Shown here: one piece after another, positions 1 through 10,356 of the stretch
Layout of the letters: every line of letters begins with the position of its first letter
Numbering within the stretch: position 1 is the stretch's first letter
Made by a program: the position numbers and the translations under genes
Notes under the pieces: generated by a model
What the model saw: only the letters and a program-made list of their open reading frames with translations
Databases searched by the model: none
Told to the model about the DNA's origin: nothing
Assembly (NCBI RefSeq): GCF_000002985.6
Contig: NC_003283.11
Coordinates: 310,001-374,000, forward strand
DNA length: 64,000 bases
Source of the DNA: Caenorhabditis elegans
Lineage: Eukaryota; Nematoda; Chromadorea; Rhabditida; Rhabditidae
Direction: 5' to 3'

Positions 1-114
1 AAATGGCCGAATATTCACAAAAATCTTCAAAAATTGTCGAAAAACGACCGAATTTTCAGTAAAAAATCAATTTTTTCCTTTTTTTTTTTAGAAAAAATCA
101 ATAAAAATAATCAC

Positions 115-1535
115 ATTAGTCTGAATATCCCAAAAGTGTTTCCGCTCGTTCCGCCGCTGATTTTGAATGTCTTTATTAAAATCGACAGCATTTTGAACGG
201 CTTTCCGTCGGAGCTCGGCGAGCTTCACCGAATCATTCTTAATCGCCTCCATTTCCTTGGCTTTTTCCAGCTGAGCTTCTCGTTCTCGCTGGCTCACGAC
301 CTTTTTGTATTCCATGTAGATGTCTCCAAAGTCTGACTGCATCATATCGTGAATTTCGCTGGCACGCATTGCGTTCATGTCGCGGAGCACTGAAAAAATC
401 GATAAATTGAGTGCAAAAAAATTATTTATTAACGGTGTTTTGCTCGCATTTATGAGGATTTTTTGTGAAAATTAGGTCATTTTTCGACAATTTTTGAGGA
501 TTTTTTTGCTGAAAAATTGATAATTTTTCGACAATTTTTGAGGATTTTTTGGTGAAAATTCGGCTATTTTTTGACAATTTTTGAGGATTTTTTGGAGAAA
601 AATTGGTAATTTTTCGACAATTTTTGAGGATTTTTTGGTGAAAAATTGGTAATTTTTTGACAATTTTTGAGGATTTTTTGGTGAAAAATTGGTAATTTTT
701 CGACAATTTTTGAGGATTTTTTGGTGAAAAATTGGTAATTTTTCGACAATTTTTGAGGATTTTTTGGTGAAAAATTGGTAATTTTTTGACAATTTTTGAG
801 GATTTTTTAGTGAAAAATATATCGGCAATTTCCGGCGTTTTTTGAAAATTGTTCGAGAAAAATCGACATATTTTAAGTTAGACTGAAATTCTTAATTTTA
901 GAGAAAAATACACGAAATTTTGGAAAATCGTCAAAAAAATTGGCAAAACTGTTAAATAGACACAATTTTTTGACAAATCGTTGAAAAATGTCAGAAAATG
1001 ACCGGATTTTCACAAAAAATCACATCAAAATTCAATTTTCAGTGTATCTCAGCACAATCGAAGCTTTTAGCAGAAATAGTCATTTTTAGGGACGACGCTG
1101 AGCTCCGGCACATACATGTCTCGTTGAGAAGCTTGTGAACGTTGAAATTCCACTCCAAAAACTCGCGTTCCTCGTGGTTAACCTTCCGGCGTGTAAAATC
1201 CGGGTATTTTCTGGAGAAAGACTTAATATCGAGCAGTTCTCCGATTTGTTCTTGCAAAAACCATCGATCTCCGGATTTTACAGGCCATTCGTACTCGATG
1301 ATGTCTTTTGGCTCGACCTGGAGTGGAATTTTCATGATTATTTTTGAATTAATCGATTATCACTTACCTTGCGATGATTTACGTCAAGCATAATATAAAC
1401 ATTCCGGTTCACGGTCTCGCGTCGCGATGAAATTGGAGCCGGTTGACTGGAAGCTGCCTCTTGGCTGTCTGTTGGAGTTGCCGGGGTTTCTGACGATGAA
1501 ATATTACTCTCTTCGCTGATAACTGGATCCTCCAT
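115..1535 (-). CDS. PHF10/BAF45-like SAY-domain subunit of SWI/SNF (5' part only)
   Basis: Minus-strand gene, truncated by the left edge. Exons read 1535-1368, 1317-1116 and 389-115, joining in frame (168, 202 and 275 nt) with GT/AG sites; more exons lie off the window. The N-terminus is a short Ser/Thr/Pro-rich leader (about residues 1-45). It is followed by a SAY-type region containing EYEWPVKSGDRWFLQEQI and KYPDFTRR, then EERE-FL, then LRDMNAMRASEIHDMM and a Lys/Glu-rich helix. This order matches the SAY domain of PHF10/BAF45A, an accessory subunit of PBAF-type SWI/SNF nucleosome remodellers in the nucleus. The C-terminal PHD fingers expected of the family are not in the window, so PHF10 versus another SAY protein cannot be settled. 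The start follows a trans-splice-like acceptor. Confidence 0.8.
466..830. repeat. 43-bp tandem repeat inside intron 2 of the PHF10-like gene
   Basis: About eight head-to-tail copies of an AT-rich 43-bp unit containing GACAATTTTTGAGGATTTTTT followed by GGTGAAAAATTGG. Copies differ by a few substitutions (TTCGAC versus TTTGAC). The unit is open in several minus-strand frames, which explains the repetitive small ORFs there. A related copy appears at 1-55. It lies in the 724-nt intron (390-1115... acceptor at 390, donor at 1115) and is not coding. Confidence 0.9.
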
Positions 1536-1543
1536 CTGAAATT
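1536..1543 (-). promoter_or_regulatory. Probable spliced-leader acceptor at the PHF10-like start codon
   Basis: On the minus strand the sequence reads AATTTCAG directly before ATG at 1535, with no upstream donor nearby. In Caenorhabditis this pattern usually marks SL1 trans-splicing, so the mature 5' UTR would be almost absent. Inferred from the motif only. Confidence 0.55.
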
Positions 1544-2500
1544 ATTCGAAATTTTAAGTTAAAACAGACCGAAATCGGGCGAAAAATCAATCACAAAGCA
1601 GGAAAACAATTCAAATAAGGGACACGGTGTTTGCAGACGCGGTGCCTCGAGGCGACGCGCATCTGCGTACAAGGCATTTTAATTGACGCGCAAAACATTT
1701 AATTGAGCGGCAGCAGCGAATACAATTTTAAATCAGTTTATCAGATGGCGCAGTTAAAGTTTTTTCAATTAATTAATTAAAAACTCTTTTTTTGATATAA
1801 AAGTGTTAAAAATGATTTTAAAACAAAAATTCGAAAGATTCCAGACCTATCACAAAAACTTCTTTTTGATCTTATTTTAATTTTCGATTCGTCCCTCTCG
1901 AGAGGGCTCTCCCATTCAACGCGCCATTTTTTGTTCAAAGTGAGTTATTCTTTTGCATTTTTAGTCATTTTTTCCGATGGGTGGCATGGAGAACGGCTGT
2001 TTTTTTTTGCTCACAGCATTTGCTCATTTTTTTGGTGATTTTTTTTTTATTTTTGAGTTGCACAAACGCTCCAATGCTGGCTCTTATGCATGCTCTTTCG
2101 CAAAATTTCGCGATATTAAATCGATTTTGAGTAAATAGTACAGTTAACTGTTCCCGGTTTCGAAATGACAGTTTTTCTGAGCAGCGCAGCGGTGTGCGCC
2201 TTTAAGGAGTACTGTAACTAAAAACTTTTTTTCAACGGAGTTTTAATCGATTTTTCATAGGATTTTAGCGATATTCCTCTTATTTCGCTCTATTTTATTA
2301 TTCCACAGATAAACTATTTTTTAAAAGTCTTTACGAAAATTGAGCCCGTAAATCGACACAAACGCTACAGTAGTCATTTAAATAATTACTGTAGTTTTCG
2401 TAACGAGATATTTTGCGCGTTATATATGTTGCGCAATACTCATTCTTGAAATTTTGTGTAATAGTACTTTAGGAATTTTGTAGGATTACTGTAGCTTAAA
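1544..2500. other. Upstream intergenic DNA of the PHF10-like gene
   Basis: No ORF with splice support. Contains GACGCG-rich stretches near 1640-1700 and 1675-1690, long T runs at 2000-2060, and solo arms of dispersed repeats from about 2160. The promoter of the minus-strand PHF10-like gene should lie here but no specific element is recognisable. Confidence 0.5.
2163..2470. repeat. Solo arms of two dispersed inverted-repeat families
   Basis: 2178-2215 carries GTGCGCCTTTAA next to ACTGTA, the same arm as in the inverted element at 45735-45960. 2345-2445 carries CCCGTAAATCGACAC, GCTACAGTAG and ACGAGATATTTTGCGCG, the arm of the foldback at 43806-44497 and of the short element at 53165-53275. These are degenerate copies, no coding. 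Confidence 0.7.
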
Positions 2501-2509
2501 ATAAGACCA

Positions 2510-3004
2510 TTTTCAATTTTTTTTTGGGTCACTGGTCTGGACTAGTGAAATAGTAATGAGGGTTTTGAGTGGAATTTCGCAGTTTTTGTGAAAGTTCTGA
2601 AAAATCGAAAAATTACCTTCTAAATACTGATTGCTTGTTTTTTTTTTGCTATGAGTTTTCCATTTGTCCTTTTCGTAAATGGTTCCAATCAAAAAAATCA
2701 AATATATATATATATTTCAATTTCAGATGCACTCCACAAACGATAGCATGTTGGAAGGATGAACAGATGGACTGTTGGCAATTGGACGGAGGTTGGACGG
2801 AAGGAAGACAGCGGCGACGACTCATGGAGCAAAAAGAATTTCTCGTAGGAAGGTAAATGATTTGAAAATTAAGCTGTATGGGCTTCTTAGTCTTCATGGG
2901 GGCCGTGGACTTTTTGTTGTCCCTGGTCGAAGGGTTTGTTGGCCAGCCCGAGGGCACGGGCGGCCTTCTTTGAGGACGTCCACAGATTTTCTTTGTGGAT
3001 AGGG
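2510..3004. other. Unassigned sequence left of the tRNA-like repeat
   Basis: Short ORFs on both strands (for example minus 3017-2649) overlap and have no recognisable domain. Includes a (TA)n run at 2702-2715. The stretch 2726-3004 is unusually balanced in base composition, so it may be an old mobile-element body, but I could not identify it. Confidence 0.35.
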
Positions 3005-3335
3005 TGTGATCTACCACAAGTTAGGTAGTGATCTACTCCTCCCTCATTGTCCCCACAACCACATGGGAGAACCTTCGATTCTTTTTAAAAGATTCAAGGA
3101 TTAAAGGACGATCCGTTCTTCAAGTGCTATGCACTGCGGATCTGGGAGTCAGGTACACTGCCTGGTGATGATCCCACTGGCCTATAATTTAAGCCACGGC
3201 CTAGCCAGGGACTGTGGCCGATAATCCAGTCGTGGATTATCCACTTCCCAATAGAGGCTGAGCCGATCTTGATCTCGTGGCCTCAATATTGCTGTCGGCC
3301 ACCACTACCGACTGAGCTGTCTGCCCCTCTTCTTC
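3005..3335 (-). repeat. tRNA-derived SINE-like element
   Basis: On the minus strand, 3322-3305 reads ACAGCTCAGTCGGTAGT, a good RNA polymerase III A box. About 40 nt downstream is a weaker B-box-like CGAGATCAAGATCG. The GC content is higher than the surroundings, the body runs to about 3005, and no ORF with coding character is present. The combination suggests a tRNA-derived short interspersed element. The family is not recognised, and the 3' boundary is uncertain. Confidence 0.45.
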
Positions 3336-3364
3336 TTTTGTACATTGGTAGTAAAAAGGTTGTA

Positions 3365-4723
3365 AAATAAACTATAAAAAATTGGAAAATTGGGAAAAAC
3401 TGTGAGAATCAAAATATCTCCAGTTTTTATTAAAAAGTTCAAATTTTGGGTTCACTCTTTTTGCTTCACAGTGATTGTTACATTGTAGAGTCGGTGGACT
3501 TGTCCAACAGTCTACGACGGCATGAGTATAGTAAAAAGGGGTTACCATGAACTGTAAACCAAATTGGAAAAGTGGGAAAAACTGTGAGAATCAAATTATC
3601 TCCAGTTTTTATCAAAAAGTTCAAATTTTGGGTTCACTCTTTTTGCTTCACAGTGATTGTTACATTGTAGAGTCGGTGGACTTGTCCAACAGTCTACGAC
3701 GGCATGAGTTTAGTAAAAAGGTTTACCATGAACTGAAAAATAAATTGGAAAATTGGGAAAAACTGTGAGAATCAAAATATCTCCAGTTTTTATTAAAAAG
3801 TTCAAATTTTGGGTTCACTCTTTTTGCTTCACAGTGATTGTTACATTGTAGAGTCGGTGGACTTGTCCAACAGTCTACGACGGCATGAGTATAGTAAAAA
3901 GGGGTTACCATGAACTGAAAAATAAATTGGAAAATTGGGAAAAACTGTGAGAATCAAATTATCTCCAGTTTTTATTAAAAAGTTCAAATTTTGGGTTCAC
4001 TCTTTTTGCTTCACAGTGATTGTTACATTGTAGAGTCGGTGGACTTGTCCAACAGTCTACGACGGCATGAGTTTAGTAAAAAGGTTTACCATGAACTGAA
4101 ACAATATGGAAAATTGGGAAAAATTGCGAGAATCAAAATATCTCCAGTTTTTAATAAAACAGTTCAAATTTTGGGTTCACTCTTCTTATTTTACAATGAT
4201 TGTTTCATAGTAGATTTGGTGGACTTGTCCAACTGCCTACAATGGCATGAGTTTAGTGAAAAGGTTGTACCATGAACTGAAACAATATGGAAAATTGGGA
4301 AAAATTGCGAGAATCAAAATCTCCAGTTTTTAATAAAATAGTTCAAATTTTGGGTTCACTCTTCTTATTTTACAATGATTGTTTCATAGTAGATTTGGTG
4401 GACTTGTCCAACTGCCTACAATGGCATGAGTTTAGTAAAAAGGTTGTACCATGAACTGAAAAAAATTGGAAAATTACGAGAATCAAAATATCTCCAGTTT
4501 TTTATAAAACAGTTCAAATTTTGGGTTCACTCTTCTTATTTTACAATGATTGTTTCATAGTAGATTTGGTGGACTTGTCCACCTGCCTACAATGGCATGA
4601 GTTTAGTATAAAGGTTGTACCATGAACTGGAACAATATGGAAAAGTTGCGAGAATCAAAATATCTCCAGTTTTAAATAAAACAGTTCAAATTTTGGGTTC
4701 ACTCTTCTTATTTTACAATGATT
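3365..4723 (+). repeat. ~180-bp satellite array, left part
   Basis: About seven tandem copies of a ~180-bp unit. Landmarks recur in order: ACCATGAACTGAAA, GAGAATCAAA, ATCTCCAGTTTTTA, TTCAAATTTTGGGTTCACTC, GTGGACTTGTCCAAC and GGCATGAGTTTAGTAAAAAGG. Copies at the left are nearly identical to each other (TTTGCTTCACAGTGATTG type). Copies from about 4100 on are a second variant (CTTATTTTACAATGATTG type). The array is cut at 4723 by a mobile element and resumes at 7224. Short ORFs within it are spurious. Confidence 0.93.
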
Positions 4724-7223
4724 CTCGGTAGGCGCGTTCGCACATTCTGCGCACCCCCTGCGCCGATTCTGCGCACACTGCTGTTGTTGTGGCCTTTTTC
4801 TTGGTGGTCTAGCCTCGTGCGCACAATCTGCGCACCCCCTGAGCGGATTCTGCGCACACTATCGTTAGTGTTCCTATTTCAGTTATAACTATGAGTTAAT
4901 GTTGCTTTGGATCACTTTTCATATAATTTCTGATTAAAAGTTGGTATGCATAGTGGAAAAAAAACAATGAATAGCTGTAAGACATAACGAATTGATAGCC
5001 TGTGGGGTTTATCATTTTGACTTTTGGTAACTTGTATACTTAAATTCTATTTTTCCTGATACATTCTGTTTACAGTTGTATTGAGCGAAAAATGAAGCTG
5101 CAAACCGTTTTTTGCTCATATTACTCATCCGTACAAAATGGCAAATACTGGTTTTAACTTTGTTGCTAAACTACAACAACTATTCATTGTAGCGAGGCAT
5201 TATTTCATATATTCCCAAAATTTTAGTAGGTTGTAAACTTCTCAGTTGGTAATCCGCGTTCACATTATGCTTCATTTCTTACTTAAAATTATCTCGTTTT
5301 TTGATAATTCTTTGCTACGAGAGATTGTTTGAGCCAACAAGTGTATGTGCCTTGACATACATAAAGTTTTCGTTTTATCGATAGCTGCTAAGCTAAAGAG
5401 CCTCGCTGAAAAGTTATTTTTTCAAACAAAAGATTAATTAAAAATCGGATCATCAGATACAAAAAAACGAGACATTGTGTGGTCGTATTTCATTAGACAT
5501 GTATTTATAACTTACTGAATCAACAATACTGACCGCAAAAACTGAACTCTTGGAAATATACTTGAATTTATTGGAACTTAACAAAAATGTAAAAAAATAA
5601 ATAGGTTGCTGTGTGGATTTGGGAATTCCATATTTCAAAAACCGAGAAAAATCTAGACAACTACAGTTTTATTATTTTTAGCCATGTTTTTAATGGAAGG
5701 TTTATTAAAGTAACACAGTGTTTATATAATTTTGCATTTTTTGCACATGTAATTTTTCAGAAATCCGCATGAATGAGTTCAAAAAGGAAAGTTATTTCAA
5801 GCACATTTCTCATAAATAGTGGGTGATTTTTTTCTGAACTTTTCTGTACTTTTTTGGTTGATATATAGTTCAAATATTATTACAACATTCGTTTTCCACA
5901 AAAATTGTCCGAAAAATATTTTCAAACCAAGACACCTGATTTTTGAATACAGCGTCTAAACAGTGTTTTGTGAGACATAAGTTTCAGCTCACGTATCTTA
6001 ATGAATATTTTTTTGGCCAGCACTTGTAAAAAGCCAACTTTTCTCTGGTTATCTAACCAATTTCATTTGTCAGTCAGTCACGTCCACGAGCCCTAATAAA
6101 ACTGCAGAGACTTTTTACATGCCCTCGCAAGCCATGACTCTGTAGTGATATTCAAATTTTGGAACTACAGAGACTAGACTAATAGTACGTCAGAAGATGC
6201 AGATTGATCTTAAAGTGATAGGACGGACATTTAAAAACCTCATTCTCTCACTTTGATTGAAAACTATTTGTACAGAGTCGGCCGATTTTTTATTTGTTTT
6301 CGACTTTCGTAACGCATGTTCAATGCTCCAATAAGTGTTTCCTGGAATATTTCAAACAAAACAAGAAGTAGTAAAAAAATATCATTTTTTAAAAATAAAT
6401 TTCCGTCTCATGAAAACGCATACATAGTTTTAATAAAGTTGAGAGTCATTCATAAATTCTGGTCAAAAACAATGCGCTGGATGTCGGCTATTATAAAAAT
6501 GTTTGCTGAAGAATTTTGAAACTTACAAAGATGTAGCAACATTATTAGGCAACTATGGTAAAACATGTTTTTGATTATTATAGTTTTTGAATTATACGTG
6601 TTTGAATAACGCACTCAAAATCAAAAACGAATAGAATATTGAACTATATTGTACATTCCCAAAAGTCAGAATATAGGACGGAACCAATTATCTCTGTCAG
6701 GTTTTACAACCACCGAGTACGTCTACATCTTCACCTGTGCCATAAATATGATTGTAAACAATCTATAGACAAAGAGAACGTTCAAATACATTCCCAAAGT
6801 ACAGAATATAGAGGACAACAGGCAACGTATTCCCTGTCTCAAAAACATTCCACTGTTTTTACATATCTATTCTCTCATATGAGGCGGGTTGTTCATTATT
6901 CAGAACGCATCCATCGTGGCTCAACAGGTAAGGTAATTGTTTCAGGGAAATCAATCGCAAGTTCAATACACAACAAGAACAGGATTATCAAGGGATAAAA
7001 CACTCATCAAAATACGACCCCTGCATCATGCGCCAATCCTGCGCACCTTCTGAGCAGATACTGCGCACATTGCTTTTTGGTGTTTCTCTTTTCTAGCTGC
7101 ACTGCCTTTTGCGCATATCCTGCGCACCTCCTGCGCAGAAACTGCGCACCTTCATTGTCGGTCGTGCGAAAGTAAATTAATCGGCGCAGGGGGTGCGCAG
7201 AATGTGCGCAGACGCCTACCGAG
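4724..7223. mobile_element. 2,500-bp inverted-repeat DNA transposon inserted in the satellite
   Basis: Terminal inverted repeats of about 45 bp begin CTCGGTAGGCG and end CGCCTACCGAG, with ATTCTGCGCACCCCCTGCGC shared near both ends. Flanks are TT on each side. Neighbouring satellite units show the uninterrupted site (CAATGATTGTTTCATAG), so the insertion duplicated only TT. Both subterminal regions (4724-4870 and 7025-7223) are packed with the palindrome TGCGCA, likely transposase-binding sites. The interior (4870-7020) is AT-rich and has no recognisable transposase, only short ORFs such as 6316-6519 and 6639-6998. I read it as a non-autonomous or decayed copy. The 2-bp duplication and subterminal repeats recall the CACTA/Mirage group, but that is inference. 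Confidence 0.88.
5965..6028. repeat. Tc1-like terminal repeat fragment
   Basis: TTTTTTTGGCCAGCACTTG followed by TA at 6027-6028. The reverse complement, CAAGTGCTGGCCAAAAAAA, resembles the Tc1/Tc3 terminal consensus (CAGTGCTGGCCAAAAA). A matching left end was not found within the host element, so this is a nested relic at best. Confidence 0.35.
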
Positions 7224-8545
7224 TTGTTTCATAGTAGATTTGGTGGACTTGTCCAACTGCCTACAATGGCATGAGTTTCGTAAAAAGGTTGTACCATGAA
7301 CTGACAAAAATTGGAAAATTGGGAAAAACTGGGAGAATCAAAATATCTCCAGTTTTTAATAAAACAGTTCAAATTTTGGGTTCACTCTTTTTACTAGACA
7401 GTGATTGTTGCATTGTAGGATTCGGTGGACTTGTCCAACAACTTACTTTGGCATGAGTTTAATAAAAAGGTTTTACCATGAACTGAATCAATTTAAAATA
7501 AAAACCTCGAGAACGAAAACATCCTCAGTAATTTCAATCCTGTTCAAATTTTGGGTTCACTCTTTTCACTAGACAGTGATTGTTGCATTGTAGGATTCGG
7601 TGGACTTGTCCAACAACTTATTTTGGCATGAGTTTAATGAAAAGTGTTTATAATGAACTGGATCAATTTAAAATAAAAACCTCGAGAATGAAAACATCCT
7701 CAGTAATTTCAATCCTGTTCAAATTTTGGGTTCACTCTTTTTACTAGACAGTGATTGTTGCATTGTAGGTTTCGGTGGACTTGTCCAACAACTTACTTTG
7801 GCATGAGTTTAATAAAAAGGTTTTACCATGAACTGAATCAATTCAAAATAAAAACTTCGAGAATGAAAACATCTCCAGTTGCCTCAATCATGTTCAAATT
7901 TTGGGTTCACTCTTTTTACTAGACAGTGATTGTTGCATTGTAGGATTCGGTGGACTTGTCCAACAACTTAATTTGGCATGCGTTTAATAAAAAGGTTTTA
8001 CCATGAACTGATTCAATTCAAAATAAAAACTTCGAGAATGAAACCATCCTCAGTAATTTCAATCCTGTTCAAATTTTGGGTTCACTCTTTTTACTAGACA
8101 GTGATTGTTGCATTGTAGGATTGGGTGGACTTATCCAACAACTTACTTTGGCATGAGTTTAATAAAAAGTGTTTACCATGAACTGAAACAAATTGGGAAA
8201 TTGGGAAAAACTGCGAGAACCAAAATATCTCCAGTTAAAAAAAAACAGTTAAAATTTTGGGTTCACTCTTATTACTTTACAGTGATTGTTACATTGTAGA
8301 TTCTGTGGACTTGTCCAACTGTCTACGACGGCATGAGTTTAGTAAAAAGTATTTACCATGAACTGAAACAAATTGGAAAATTGTGAAAAACTGCGAGAAT
8401 CAAAATATCTCCAGTTTTAAATAAAACAGTTCAAATTTTGGGTTTACTCTTCTAACTTTACAATGATTGTTTTATTGTAGATTCGGTGGGATTATCTCAA
8501 CATCCTGCAGTGGCATGAGTTTAGTAAAAAGAGTTTACCATAAAC
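7224..8545 (+). repeat. ~180-bp satellite array, right part
   Basis: Continuation of the array, about seven copies. Units from 7380 to 8160 form a third variant (ACTAGACAGTGATTGTTGCATTGTAGGATTCGG), with an AT-rich segment containing CCTCGAGAATGAAAAC. The last two units return to the first type. Ends at about 8545 where TTAGGC-like DNA begins. Confidence 0.92.
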
Positions 8546-8559
8546 TGAAACAAATTGGG

Positions 8560-8625
8560 AGGCTCAGGTTTAGGTTTAGTCTTAGGCTTAGGCTGAGACA
8601 TATTGTTTGGTTTAGGCTGAAGGGA
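8560..8625 (+). repeat. Degenerate interstitial TTAGGC tract
   Basis: Contains TTAGGTTTAGTCTTAGGCTTAGGCTGAG and a later TTTAGGCTG, variants of the nematode telomere hexamer TTAGGC, directly abutting the satellite. Noncoding. Confidence 0.75.
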
Positions 8626-8629
8626 GAAA

Positions 8630-9006
8630 GAGAGAAAGAAGAAATTTCAGAAAATTCAAAAATTCAGAAAAAAAAATTCAAAAAGAAACCCGGGAATCAA
8701 AAGAAATGTCCTGCAGGCCAAGTTTAATGCACTAGATACACCACATTTCAATTTCCAGCAAGCCTGTTTACTCCTAACACGTATGACATGCTCAGGGGCT
8801 CATTTCGCCTGCGAAACTACAATGTATTCTTTGTTTTTTGTTGTCCTTGCTTGTATTCCCAGTTTTGTGTAGGTTCCTATTTATTAAATCAGGACTTACG
8901 TGATCCTCGGACACACGTTCATAATGCGAATGTTTTTAGAATGATTTCGTTTCTTCTAACATTTCACTCTCCCATTCTTTCTCTTTCAGGTTTTCAGAAA
9001 TTTCAG
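8630..9006. other. Unassigned stretch before a possible exon
   Basis: Purine-rich at 8620-8700 then mixed. A reading frame is open from 8788 but shows no domain. A good splice acceptor (TCTTTCTCTTTCAG) ends at about 8989. Confidence 0.3.
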
Positions 9007-9123
9007 ATGGGGTCGGTCAAGGTCAAAGTAGATGTTACCCAGACGATTTTAAACCTGAACTACGGGCTCCACATCTTTGCTTACATTTTGTACTTGATCA
9101 TCTGCTACGAACTTCAACTTTGA
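9007..9123 (+). pseudogene. Possible small exon or gene fragment with one membrane segment
   Basis: ATG at 9007 follows AAATTTCAG and opens 38 codons to TGA at 9121-9123. The peptide has a polar start, VDVTQT, then a hydrophobic run, GLHIFAYILYLIICYE, long enough to cross a membrane. This resembles one segment of a larger multi-pass receptor, but no further exons are identifiable on either side, and a hAT MITE is inserted 17 bp downstream. It could be a relic of a gene broken up by repeats, or chance. No function is assigned. Confidence 0.25.
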
Positions 9124-9140
9124 AAGAACTGGATCGACAG

Positions 9141-9628
9141 CAAGGATGTCAAGTCCCGTGTCCCGTTTGTCCCGTTGTCCCGTTTTTTGAGTGTTTTCAC
9201 GGGAACGGGACGTCCCGTTGTCCCGTTTTTGAATTTTTTACGGGAACGGGACGTCCCGTTGTCCCGTTTTTAAAATTATCACAGGAACGGGACAATTTCC
9301 CTCATGATTTTGTTGCACATTTTCAAGTTCTGTTTTTGAGTTTTGTTTCAAGACTTAAATTCATGCAGATTAATTACTTACATGCAGTTTTTTTAAAAAT
9401 AATTTGCCTCGAATATACTAAAATTTACGCCAACTATGCACTCTTTTTTTAACCGCCCAGTTTGTCCCGTTTTTTGGGTGTTTTCAAAAAAACGGGACGT
9501 CCCGTTGTCCCGTTTTTAAAATTTTTACGCGAACGGGACGTGCCGTTGTCCCGTTTTTGAAATTTTCACGGGAACGGGACGTCCCGTTGTCCCGTTTTTG
9601 TAATTTTTACGGGACATTGACATCCTTG
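9141..9628. mobile_element. hAT-type MITE with 8-bp target duplication
   Basis: A 488-bp element starting CAAGGATGTCAA and ending TTGACATCCTTG, flanked by ATCGACAG at 9133-9140 and 9629-9636. An 8-bp duplication and CA..TG termini fit the hAT superfamily. Inside are two clusters (9155-9300 and 9460-9615) of the palindrome ACGGGACGTCCCGT, separated by AT-rich filler (9305-9455). No coding capacity. Confidence in the boundaries is high, in the superfamily good. Confidence 0.9.
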
Positions 9629-9636
9629 ATCGACAG

Positions 9637-10356
9637 ACATTTAGCGGGTTGTTAACGATTTTCTTTCGAACATATCTGAGTAACTCAAAAACTAAACTGT
9701 TCATGGAAAAGGTTTTAATAATTAAACTTTTAATCACATTCAATAAAACGTCTTCTTTTTTAATACGTTTTGATTAAAAATAAATAAAAATTTGATCTCC
9801 AACTTTTTCAGAGTTGAGTTGTTAACAAGTCGCCGACAGTAAAAACGCAGAAAAAGCTTAAACCACTATTGTTTTTATTTTAAAATTTAAATTGCCAACA
9901 TTTGTGCCCCGCCCCGTCAATTTTTTCCAAAATGTGGAACTGGTAGAATTAAGAAAACCCATTCTTTAATTGCTCTTTTCAATAATTTCGAGCTCTCTGA
10001 GCAAACAAGTCTCCGACCCAAGTATTGTTGCGGCGGCCATTTCTCTCCTCACACGCTACTCACCGCCAATTTTCAATCTTTCGCTCTCTGATCCCTCAAA
10101 ACTGCTCATATTACTCCATTTCTTTGCCCCCACTTTCTCAAACTACACCGCATTTTGGACATGTCGTATTGAGGTTTGGCTGCGGCCTCTTCTTCATCTT
10201 CTCCTCATTCGTGTGTCAGCGTCTCTAGAAATACGCTGAGCAAAAGTATTAAAGAGCACAGATCAGACACATTGTTACTTTGAGTTCTGCTCTTGCTTTT
10301 CTTATTATTCTTCGAGTTTTTTTTCCAATCCTCAGAAAAAATTTCACACTTCAAAA
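9637..10356. promoter_or_regulatory. Upstream region of the nuclear receptor gene
   Basis: No coding signal. A pyrimidine-rich block with CTC/TTC repeats (9990-10230) is open in several frames without domain content. CCTCAG at about 10335 lies 22 nt before the receptor ATG and could be a trans-splice acceptor. Exact promoter not visible. Confidence 0.35.

Noticed and set aside
422..828. Minus-strand ORFs repeating KNYQFFTKKSSKIV
   Set aside because: They are translations of the 43-bp AT-rich minisatellite inside an intron.
466..8545. Tandem repeats considered as a CRISPR array
   Set aside because: Eukaryotic nuclear DNA, units contiguous without unique spacers, no cas genes.
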